Shown here piece after piece: positions 1 through 5,865 of a stretch of 5,865 bases of DNA; position 1 is the first letter of the stretch; each line of letters begins with the position of its first letter. The translations under genes and the position numbers were made by a program. Origin of the DNA: CAYNNP01 sp964398215 (lineage in GTDB: Bacteria > Planctomycetota > Planctomycetia > Pirellulales > Pirellulaceae); contig CAYNNP010000328.1 of assembly GCA_964398215.1 (NCBI GenBank), positions 1 through 5,865 of the forward strand. Direction: 5' to 3'. The notes below the pieces were generated by a model. That model had not been told where the DNA came from and did no database searches. It was given only the letters and a program-made list of their open reading frames with translations.

Positions 1-48
1 CAAACAACACATCAAAAAGCGCAACTCCAAAACTCACGCTTCGGGTTA

Positions 49-83
49 CCAAAAACCACCAAACCGGGGCTATCGCCCTGCGG
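49..83 (-). terminator. Probable intrinsic terminator of glgP
   Basis: On the minus strand, 12 nt after the glgP stop codon, the sequence can fold as CCG-(CA bulge)-GGGC-GATA-GCCC-CGG (plus-strand 64-83). It is followed by the U-rich stretch TTTGGTGGTTTTTGG (plus-strand 49-63). An outer CAAACC/GGTTTG pairing (60-65 with 90-95) could form instead of part of this structure. The stem is short and bulged and the U tract is interrupted by Gs, so the call is moderate. Placement directly after the gene end supports it. Confidence 0.42.
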
Positions 84-95
84 CTCAAAGGTTTG

Positions 96-2543
96 TTACT
101 TGAGTGGATCGATGTTCCAGATCTCATTGGCGTACTGCCGAATGGTGCGATCACTTGAGAACCATCCACTGTTCGCTGAATTCAGAATGCTCATGCGATT
201 CCAGTTTTCTTTGTCCAAGTAAGCTTGATCGACTTGGCGCTGGGCATCGATGAAGCTTCGCATGTCAGCGATTGTCACCCACTGATCGTTCGGGTTGCGC
301 AATCCGCTGGTTAGAACGTCGAACAATCCAGGTTCATTCGAGTTGAAGTGACCGCCTTCCAGTAAATTCATCACACGACTGATGTCTTCGTCCGCAGCGA
401 TCATTGCATTTGGGTCGTAGGACTTGCGTGCTTCGACAACCTCTGCCGCCGTCATGCCGAACAAGAAGAAATTGTCATCACCGGCTTTTTCGCGAATCTC
501 AATGTTGGCGCCATCGAGCGTGCCGATCGTCAAGGCTCCGTTCATCATGAATTTCATGTTGCCAGTGCCAGACGCCTCTTTGCCAGCAGTCGATATCTGC
601 TCGGAAAGTTCCGTGCCAGGGCAAATGATTTCCATTGCCGAAACGCGGTAGTTTGGAAAGAAGACCAGTTTTAGCAACCCGTCCGATTTCGGGTCCGAGT
701 TCACGACCTTTGCAACGTTGTTGGTCAGTTTGACGATCAGCTTTGCAAGGTGGTAACCCGGTGCAGCTTTGCCACCAATCAAAACGCATCGCGGAGTGAT
801 CCCTTCAACATCCCCATTTTGAATTCGGTCGTATAGATGAATCACGTGCAAGACGTTCAACAGCTGGCGTTTATATTCGTGGATCCGTTTGACTTGCACG
901 TCAAAGATCGCTGACGTGTCAAACACGACGCCTGTGTTGGCTTTGACGTACTCCGCCAGTCGCTGCTTGTTCTGGAACTTGACATCTCGCCATTTTTCGC
1001 GGAAGGCAGCATCTTCTGCGTAGGGCGCCAGCGACGACATTTCTTCTAGGTTACTCTCCCAGCTCGTGCCGATAGTGTCATTCAACAAATCGCGGAGACT
1101 TGGGTTGCAGTGGCTAAGCCATCGTCGTTGGGTAACGCCATTCGTCTTGTTGTTGAATTTGTCTGGCCACAGTTGGTAGAAATCCGAGAACAAACCAGAC
1201 TTGAGCAACTCGGTGTGCAATTGGGCAACACCATTGACCGAAAAACTGCCAACGATGCTTAAGTAAGCCATCCGCACCTGAGGATCGTGGCCCGGTTCGA
1301 TGATCGACATTCGGCTGGCAAGTGCGGCATCATCCGGCGCGAGTGAGCGAACGACCGCTAGAAAGCGTTCGTTGATTTCATAGATGATTTCCAATACTCG
1401 CGGCAGCAAACGACTGAACAATGACACGGGCCATCGTTCAAGCGCTTCGGGCAAGAGTGTGTGATTGGTGTAAGCCATGCACTCCGTCGTGATCTTCCAA
1501 GCTTCGTCCCACTCCAGATCATGATCGTCCATCAATTGACGCATCAGTTCGGGAACAGCGCATGCCGGGTGAGTATCATTGAGCTGGAAACAGTTCTTGC
1601 TGCCGAATTCTGAAAAATCATTGCCGTGCTTCAGAACCCACTTTCCTAGCACGTCTTGAAGACTAGCCGAAACCAAAAAGTACTGCTGTTTCAGTCGCAG
1701 TTCTTTTCCGTTCTCGCTGGCGTCATTGGGATACAGCACCATTGAAATCTGTTCAGCATTATTCTTTTGCGCAACAGCTTCCGGGTAACTTCCCGCATTG
1801 AATTCTTCCAAGTTAAAAGCGTCCGTCGCAGTGGCTTTCCACAGACGCAACGTGTTGACGGTTTCGTTTTTGTAACCAGGGATTGGCATGTCAAAGGGAA
1901 CCGCCAGCACATCTTGGCTGTGGACCCAACGAGTTCGCGTCTTGCCATCTTCGCCAGTTATCCGTTCCGTGTGACCGTAGAACGAAACCGTCTTTGTGTC
2001 TTCAGGTCGTTCGATTTCCCAGGGGTTTCCATCACGCAGCCAGTGGTCGGGGGCTTCGATTTGATAACCATCCTGAATCAATTGGTGGAACATTCCGTAT
2101 TCGTATCGAATGCCATATCCGGCAACTGGCAAATCCAAATTGGCGCAGCTGTCCAAAAAGCATGCAGCAAGACGCCCGAGACCACCGTTGCCAAGGCCCG
2201 CATCGTGCTCGCGGTCAGCCAGTTCTTCTATCTGTGAAGAGTACTTATGAAGAGCGTCTCGTAGTGGTTCTTCGAGATCTAGATTTTGCACGGCGTTGTT
2301 GAGCGAACGGCCGAGCAGAAACTCAAGAGAAAGATAATGGACTTTGCGCGAGTTGCTTTCTTGGAACCGTCGTTTGGTTTTCATCCAGTCATGGCTAATG
2401 CGATCGCGCACTGTCTGCGCCAACGCCAAATACAAATAGTCCAGATCTGCATCAGTCGCGTCGCTGCCCAGCGTCAGTGTCAGGTGTCGGTGAATCTCGT
2501 CGCTGACGGGGCCAAGAATTTGGTTGTCTATCATCATTATCAT
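96..2543 (-). CDS. glgP: Glycogen/maltodextrin phosphorylase (GT35), complete
   Basis: This cytoplasmic PLP enzyme removes terminal glucose from alpha-1,4-glucans with phosphate, giving glucose-1-phosphate. Its 815 residues match the usual bacterial length. Family landmarks appear in order: GNGGLGRLAACFLDS (118-132, active-site glycine loop), LNDTHPA (321-327, with His325), AYTNHTLLPEALERWPV (357-373), VKRIHEYKRQ (551-560, Arg and Lys of the phosphate/PLP site) and EASGTGNMKFMMNGALTIG (656-674). Lys664 is the expected Schiff-base lysine, at plus-strand 552-554. No key residue is missing and the frame is unbroken. An in-frame TAA lies immediately before the first ATG, so the start cannot be further upstream. 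ATGs at 2543, 2537 and 2534 are all possible starts. Only a weak GGA precedes them, so the exact start is open. The gene is monocistronic as far as is visible and divergent from the next gene. Glycogen versus maltodextrin preference cannot be told from sequence alone. Confidence 0.98.
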   Translation of the reverse strand: MIMMIDNQILGPVSDEIHRHLTLTLGSDATDADLDYLYLALAQTVRDRISHDWMKTKRRFQESNSRKVHYLSLEFLLGRSLNNAVQNLDLEEPLRDALHKYSSQIEELADREHDAGLGNGGLGRLAACFLDSCANLDLPVAGYGIRYEYGMFHQLIQDGYQIEAPDHWLRDGNPWEIERPEDTKTVSFYGHTERITGEDGKTRTRWVHSQDVLAVPFDMPIPGYKNETVNTLRLWKATATDAFNLEEFNAGSYPEAVAQKNNAEQISMVLYPNDASENGKELRLKQQYFLVSASLQDVLGKWVLKHGNDFSEFGSKNCFQLNDTHPACAVPELMRQLMDDHDLEWDEAWKITTECMAYTNHTLLPEALERWPVSLFSRLLPRVLEIIYEINERFLAVVRSLAPDDAALASRMSIIEPGHDPQVRMAYLSIVGSFSVNGVAQLHTELLKSGLFSDFYQLWPDKFNNKTNGVTQRRWLSHCNPSLRDLLNDTIGTSWESNLEEMSSLAPYAEDAAFREKWRDVKFQNKQRLAEYVKANTGVVFDTSAIFDVQVKRIHEYKRQLLNVLHVIHLYDRIQNGDVEGITPRCVLIGGKAAPGYHLAKLIVKLTNNVAKVVNSDPKSDGLLKLVFFPNYRVSAMEIICPGTELSEQISTAGKEASGTGNMKFMMNGALTIGTLDGANIEIREKAGDDNFFLFGMTAAEVVEARKSYDPNAMIAADEDISRVMNLLEGGHFNSNEPGLFDVLTSGLRNPNDQWVTIADMRSFIDAQRQVDQAYLDKENWNRMSILNSANSGWFSSDRTIRQYANEIWNIDPLK

Positions 2544-2585
2544 TTATCCAAGCGATGACTCGATATGAATTTTGAAGTTCGCGGA
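2531..2585. repeat. 55-bp direct repeat, copy 1 (assembly overlap)
   Basis: These 55 bases begin TCATCATTATCATTTATCCA and end AAGTTCGCGGA. They are identical base for base to 2686-2740. The copy covers the first 13 bases of the glgP coding region (read on the minus strand) plus 42 bases upstream, and it ends exactly where the N run begins. It is best read as the end of one contig that overlaps the start of the next, not as a biological repeat. Confidence 0.97.
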
Positions 2586-2685
2586 NNNNNNNNNNNNNNN
2601 NNNNNNNNNNNNNNNNNNNNNNNNNNNNNNNNNNNNNNNNNNNNNNNNNNNNNNNNNNNNNNNNNNNNNNNNNNNNNNNNNNNNN
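2586..2685. other. Assembly gap, exactly 100 N
   Basis: A run of exactly 100 undetermined bases, the conventional filler for a gap of unknown length. Because both sides carry the same 55-bp sequence, the true gap length is probably negative (an overlap). The number of Ns should not be taken as a distance. Any frame that crosses it is artificial. Confidence 0.99.
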
Positions 2686-2740
2686 TCATCATTATCATTT
2701 ATCCAAGCGATGACTCGATATGAATTTTGAAGTTCGCGGA
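2686..2740. repeat. 55-bp direct repeat, copy 2 (assembly overlap)
   Basis: Identical to 2531-2585, starting immediately after the last N. On the minus strand it carries a second copy of the glgP start-codon cluster (plus-strand 2686-2698), which would lead into Ns and is not a real start. After it the sequence continues uniquely with TGGAGGTCAATC, probably the true upstream flank of glgP. Confidence 0.97.
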
Positions 2741-3050
2741 TGGAGGTCAATCATTGCTGTTTCACAATGTGCTTTTGCCCTTTTGCAACCACGCAAAGTG
2801 CTGAAATCTAGAACGCAATCAAGGATTGGGCGATCGGATTTTTAGGGCCAGTTGTCATGAAGAACGTTAACGAATTGAAACGCCGTCTATTCCTTCGTTT
2901 CAGTACAATCGGTCATTTCCGGCGAATCGGTACAGCCTTGTAGTTGCAAATTCCGACATTGGCTCCAATTGGCACGAAAGTCGCTCTGTATTGGAATCGA
3001 CAACGAGAAATAAGGCTTTGGTTGGCTCGGATGCTGCAGGTTGCACCAGT

Positions 3051-3067
3051 TGTTGCATTTTGCAACA
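3051..3067. promoter_or_regulatory. Perfect 7-bp inverted repeat, possible operator or hairpin
   Basis: TGTTGCA-TTT-TGCAACA is a perfect 7-bp dyad with a 3-nt spacer. A further TTGCA lies just upstream (3041-3045), and TTTTGCAAC recurs at 2781-2789. It could be a protein-binding site or a small hairpin. In a region this size a dyad of this length may arise by chance, so function is unproven. Confidence 0.25.
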
Positions 3068-3151
3068 CATACAACCGGAATTCGAGATCAACGGAGTTGT
3101 CGAAAGAACATTTTTTTCGTAGTCACAGAATTTGGTCGGAAATACACTCTA

Positions 3152-3172
3152 CTGAGGCGAATTTCGTCTCAG
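3152..3172. promoter_or_regulatory. 21-bp near-perfect palindrome upstream of VWA-STN gene
   Basis: CTGAGGCGAA-T-TTCGTCTCAG is symmetric at 9 of 10 positions per arm. The one exception would be a G-U pair in RNA, so as a transcript it gives an 8-bp stem with an AAUUU loop. It lies 136 bp before the start codon at 3309, with no U tract on either strand, so it is not a typical terminator. The hexamer TAGAAT at 3175-3180, a 5-of-6 match to a -10 box, begins 3 bp after it. That would put the palindrome in the core promoter as an operator. No clear -35 is visible, so this placement is inference. Confidence 0.4.
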
Positions 3173-3299
3173 AATAGAATATTCCACCGATTCGGACCGT
3201 TGGGCTGCCATGAAACCTATTGCTAGGCAGGCCCATCTACACCGATGTTTGCTTGGGTTAATCCACCACGGCAGGCACATAGCCAACTTTTCACACTTC

Positions 3300-3303
3300 G
3301 GAG
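3300..3303 (+). promoter_or_regulatory. Ribosome-binding site GGAG for VWA-STN gene
   Basis: GGAG lies 5 nt before ATG 3309 and 8 nt before the adjacent in-frame ATG 3312. The second ATG has the more usual spacing, but the two starts differ by one methionine. This site favours 3309/3312 over an in-frame ATG at 3210, which has no visible Shine-Dalgarno and would put 33 extra residues before the signal peptide. Confidence 0.6.
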
Positions 3304-3308
3304 ATTTC

Positions 3309-5865
3309 ATGATGCGACAAGTCGCAGCCTTACTCGTCTTGGCAATCGCAGCCATGGCCATTCCGGCCAACGCTGCTGATAACGGCCTGAATGTGCGTAT
3401 CGCGAGTTTTAAAACTCCGTCGGGTGACTCATTTTTCGCGGCATCGATTCAACCTTCCGCCACCAGTTCGCTAATGGATGCTGTTCGCAGCGCTCCTGCG
3501 GACGTGGTAGTGATTGTTGACACATCGGCCAGCCAAGTTGGTGAGTTTCGCAGTGAATCGATCACCGCTCTTCAAGGTGTCTTGAACCAATTGGCCGAAG
3601 ACGATCGTGTACAAGTTTTCGCAGCGGATGTGACAGCTGTTTCGATCAGCCGCAAGTTTGATTCAGCGGCGAGTCCTAGCTCCAAGTTAGCCCTTGACGC
3701 GTTGCAAACTCGATTGCCACTGGGCAACACAAATTTCGTAACCATTGTTGATACGGTTCGTTCGGAACTGGTTGCTCGTCCAGAGAGCCGGACCCGAAGC
3801 ATTATCTATATTGGTGACGGTGCTTCGATTGATGCAGCGAATAACGAAGATCGCTTTGCGGGTTTGGTGGATGCCCTACGAGCTGATCACATTTCAGTAC
3901 ACAGCGTTGCAATCGGACCTACGACCAATGTGGAACTATTGGCAATCATGGCCAACCAAACCGGTGGTACGATTGGTATTGTTGGCGGTAAGAACACGCC
4001 GGCAGATATTGCTCGTCATGTTGGCAAGTCATCGACAATGTCGCCGATCTGGGTTAACAAAGCTGTTTGGCTAGATGGCATGGTGCCTGTTCACGGCGAT
4101 CGTCTTCCACCTTTGCGTGTGGACCGCGACTCGATCTTCTTGGGCAAAGCTGGCCAAGGCATTCAAGGAAACCTGAAGTTCACATGCGAGACGACTCTTG
4201 CTGATGTCAACATCGTTGGTGAAGCAAAGATCGAAGGCAATCATCCCGACTTTTTGTTCTTGCCTGGATTAGTCGCCATCGCTGAAAAGGACAATGGTTT
4301 GACTTTGCCCTCGGCTGGTTCATCACTTTTGCGAGAAACTGCTCGCGTGATGGCGTCACACGCTGAAGAATTGGTTCGCGCTGGCAACATGGCTGTCAAG
4401 CAAGGCAACAAACGCGGTGCAAAAGCGATCGCAGAAAAAGCACTTGAGATTGATCCTGATAACACAGATGCCAAGTCGATTCTAAAGATCACTGGCAGCC
4501 ACTTGATCATTCAGAACGAAGCAGACGATTCATTTGGTGGTGTTTTTGATCCTGCTGGACCTGCTCCCGCGCCTCCTGCTGATGCCAATCCGTTTGGTGC
4601 TACTCCTGCCGCACCCGCTCCTGCTGGGCCGATCGCGGTTCAGCCGGTACCTCCGGCGCCGCCAGCACCTCCGGTTGTGCCTGCACCTTCAGCGCCTTTT
4701 GTTGGTGATGATCAGATTGATCTAGCTTCCAGTGGTTTGCTGAATCGTGCTGAGCAGAATATCCGAATCGAAGAAGGCAAGCTGCGTGCCTTGGTACAAG
4801 CTCGACTGCGTGCGGCTCAGCGAATCATGCGAACGGACCCAACGGGCATTGCCGGTAGTTTAAAGTCGCTGCTGGCGCAGGTTCAGAGCACACCAGATAT
4901 CGATCCACAACTTCGTCAAGAACTGGAATCACAAGTCAGCTCGGCAATCGAAATGGCTAGTCGCCGCGAAGCTAGTTATACCGAAGCACAACGCACCTCG
5001 GAGAATTTGGCTCAGGCTCAGATTGCTCGCCAGCGTTTGCTGACCGAAACATTTCGCCGTGAAGACACGTTGAAAACACTTTCAAATCAATTGAACTCGT
5101 TGATTGATGAAGGTCGCTATCAAGAAGCTGATGGTGGAGTTTCACTTAAGTTTGCAAAGCTTGCTGGCGATGTGATTACACGCGACTCGATCGCTGGTCG
5201 TCACTTCACAGATGAAACATTGGCACTGCAAGTTTATGATCGCGATCGTCGTTTTCGTGAAATGCGTGAACGTAACTTTGTTGATGCGTTCTCGTTGGTA
5301 TTGAAAGCCAACATTCCGTTTGTTGATGAGCCAACTCCTGTCATCTGGCCAGATGCCGATGTTTGGCAACGACTCAGTCGTCGTCGCCTTGACCGATATG
5401 GTGCGATTGAATTGGTCGGTGACAACGAATCGGAACGAAAGATCCAAGCTCACTTGGATGACGAAACATCACAAGTTTTCGTGGATACGCCATTGGAAGA
5501 AGCGATTCGTAAAATCGCGGAAGATCACGACATTCCAATCATCATCGACAAGCGTGCACTCGAAGAAATTGGTTTGACACCTGACCAAGGAGTAACAATC
5601 GACTTGAAGAACGTATCTCTTCGATCGTTCTTGCGTTTGATGCTTCGTGAATTGGATCTGACATACATGATCAAAGACGAAGTCATGCAGATCACATCAG
5701 TAGACGCTGCTGAAGCCAACCTTGTAACCAAGGTTTATCCTGTCGGTGACCTTGTCGTGCCTATCATCTCGACCGGCGGCGGCGGCGGTGGTGGCTTTGG
5801 TGGCGGTGGCGGCGGCCTAGGTGGCGGCGGCGGCGGCCTTGGTGGCGGCGGCGGCGGTGGTGGCT
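3309..5865 (+). CDS. Secreted VWA and STN-like domain protein, 3' end outside window
   Basis: 852 codons are open to the window edge; I do not recognise a named gene. Residues 1-22/23 look like a signal peptide (hydrophobic core LLVLAIAAMAI, cleavage near ANA-A), so export is likely. Residues about 64-235 form a VWA domain with an intact metal site: DTSAS (71-75), Thr141 in GNTN and Asp170 in YIGDG. About 345-395 is TPR-like (AEKALEIDPDN at 375-385). About 414-464 is a Pro/Ala-rich linker. About 474-605 is charged, helical and probably coiled coil. About 722-797 resembles an STN/secretin N-terminal domain (VDTPLEEAIRKIAEDHDIPI at 725-744, LRSFLRLMLRELDLTYMIKD at 771-790), followed by VYPVGDLV and a Gly run from 823. 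The architecture suggests a periplasmic or envelope protein making metal-dependent and secretin-like contacts. An in-frame stop at 3153-3155 bounds the frame. A start at 3210 is possible but less likely. Function is unknown. Confidence 0.95.
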   Translation, partial: MMRQVAALLVLAIAAMAIPANAADNGLNVRIASFKTPSGDSFFAASIQPSATSSLMDAVRSAPADVVVIVDTSASQVGEFRSESITALQGVLNQLAEDDRVQVFAADVTAVSISRKFDSAASPSSKLALDALQTRLPLGNTNFVTIVDTVRSELVARPESRTRSIIYIGDGASIDAANNEDRFAGLVDALRADHISVHSVAIGPTTNVELLAIMANQTGGTIGIVGGKNTPADIARHVGKSSTMSPIWVNKAVWLDGMVPVHGDRLPPLRVDRDSIFLGKAGQGIQGNLKFTCETTLADVNIVGEAKIEGNHPDFLFLPGLVAIAEKDNGLTLPSAGSSLLRETARVMASHAEELVRAGNMAVKQGNKRGAKAIAEKALEIDPDNTDAKSILKITGSHLIIQNEADDSFGGVFDPAGPAPAPPADANPFGATPAAPAPAGPIAVQPVPPAPPAPPVVPAPSAPFVGDDQIDLASSGLLNRAEQNIRIEEGKLRALVQARLRAAQRIMRTDPTGIAGSLKSLLAQVQSTPDIDPQLRQELESQVSSAIEMASRREASYTEAQRTSENLAQAQIARQRLLTETFRREDTLKTLSNQLNSLIDEGRYQEADGGVSLKFAKLAGDVITRDSIAGRHFTDETLALQVYDRDRRFREMRERNFVDAFSLVLKANIPFVDEPTPVIWPDADVWQRLSRRRLDRYGAIELVGDNESERKIQAHLDDETSQVFVDTPLEEAIRKIAEDHDIPIIIDKRALEEIGLTPDQGVTIDLKNVSLRSFLRLMLRELDLTYMIKDEVMQITSVDAAEANLVTKVYPVGDLVVPIISTGGGGGGGFGGGGGGLGGGGGGLGGGGGGGG
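4551..4697 (+). other. Pro/Ala-rich linker segment within VWA-STN gene
   Basis: Residues 415-463 are dominated by proline and alanine with a few Val, Gly and Phe (for example VPPAPPAPPVVPAPSAP, 447-463). The segment lies between the TPR-like helices and the coiled-coil region. It reads as an extended, probably disordered spacer between the VWA half and the STN half. No exact repeat unit is visible, and no frame break marks a recent join of two genes. Confidence 0.85.
5775..5865 (+). repeat. GGN trinucleotide run encoding poly-Gly tract
   Basis: From residue 823 to the window edge, 27 of 30 codons encode glycine (GGC or GGT), broken only by Phe830, Leu837 and Leu844. The last two are 7 residues apart and suggest a heptad-like L-G6 unit. 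The DNA is a GGC/GGT microsatellite, prone to slippage and misassembly, and it continues beyond the window. I know similar Gly runs after STN-like domains in planctomycete proteins. Their role is not known to me. Confidence 0.93.

Larger units (their letters stand above)
2741..3308. other. Divergent intergenic region, no convincing gene
   Basis: This 568-bp stretch separates the 5' ends of glgP (minus) and the VWA-STN gene (plus), so it should hold both promoters. Short frames on either strand lack recognisable domains and good ribosome-binding sites. Nothing resembles a tRNA or a known riboswitch. It contains three dyads: TGAAACG/CGTTTCA (2876-2902), TGTTGCA/TGCAACA (3051-3067) and a 21-bp palindrome (3152-3172). 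A TTGACC hexamer on the minus strand, just beyond the contig junction, resembles a -35 box for glgP, but no good -10 follows at normal spacing. If the 55-bp overlap is collapsed, the start-to-start spacing falls from 765 to about 610 bp. Confidence 0.7.

Noticed and set aside
1767..2302. Plus-strand frames of 139-156 residues opposite glgP
   Set aside because: They are antisense shadows of a well-supported glgP reading frame, with no family resemblance of their own.
2531..2740. 55-bp repeats as a transposon target duplication, attachment site or CRISPR repeat pair
   Set aside because: Only two copies, both ending exactly at the Ns, with one copy inside the start of glgP. An unmerged contig overlap explains this more simply.
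2544..2750. Minus-strand frame running through the N gap (68 residues including Xs)
   Set aside because: It exists only because Ns are read as open codons. Its two ends are the same 55-bp sequence read in different frames, so it is an assembly artefact.
2857..2943. Plus-strand 28-codon frame beginning MKNVNELKRR
   Set aside because: It has no strong ribosome-binding site, no recognisable family and is short enough to occur by chance. A basic leader peptide cannot be excluded but is not supported.
2900..3091. Minus-strand 63-residue frame in the intergenic region
   Set aside because: No domain, no clear start signal, and it overlaps the dyad elements. Length is within chance expectation.
3210..3308. 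Upstream in-frame ATG that would extend the VWA-STN protein by 33 residues
   Set aside because: No Shine-Dalgarno is visible before 3210, the extension is His-rich and not signal-like, and it would bury the clear signal peptide. GGAG at 3300-3303 supports 3309/3312.
3745..5577. Alternative-frame ORFs on both strands between 3572 and 5731
   Set aside because: All overlap the continuous 852-codon VWA-STN frame, which has recognisable domains and a signal peptide. They are low-complexity or compositionally odd shadows.

Overview
The window looks like a piece of a planctomycete-type genome (Pirellulaceae or relatives), probably from a draft or metagenome-derived assembly. The taxonomic guess is an inference. 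It rests mainly on the second gene, whose C-terminal STN-like domain ends in a 'VYPVGDLV' segment followed by a long glycine run. I associate that combination with planctomycete secreted proteins. Base composition is moderate and codon use looks similar in both genes, so nothing suggests recent transfer.

Layout: positions 1-95 are the 3' flank of a minus-strand gene and hold a plausible intrinsic terminator. Positions 96-2543 (minus) encode a complete 815-residue glycogen/maltodextrin phosphorylase (GlgP). Positions 2586-2685 are exactly 100 Ns. They are flanked by two identical 55-bp sequences (2531-2585 and 2686-2740) that abut the Ns, the signature of two contigs that overlap but were never merged. 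The real sequence is therefore probably continuous and about 155 bp shorter than shown. Positions 2741-3308 are a divergent intergenic region with no convincing gene. It contains several dyad symmetries, the best being a 21-bp near-perfect palindrome at 3152-3172.

From 3309 to the right edge runs a plus-strand frame of 852 codons with no stop, cut off by the window. It encodes a secreted protein with a signal peptide, a VWA domain with intact MIDAS residues, a TPR-like helical pair, a Pro/Ala-rich linker, a long charged helical or coiled-coil region, an STN (secretin/TonB short N-terminal)-like domain and a poly-glycine tract.

The two genes are divergently transcribed and share only the region between them. 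Nothing links their functions: GlgP acts on storage glucan in the cytoplasm, whereas the VWA-STN protein is predicted to be exported. I see no RNA gene, CRISPR array or insertion sequence. The item most worth following is the VWA-to-STN domain architecture. The assembly junction must be fixed before anything is concluded about the glgP promoter.
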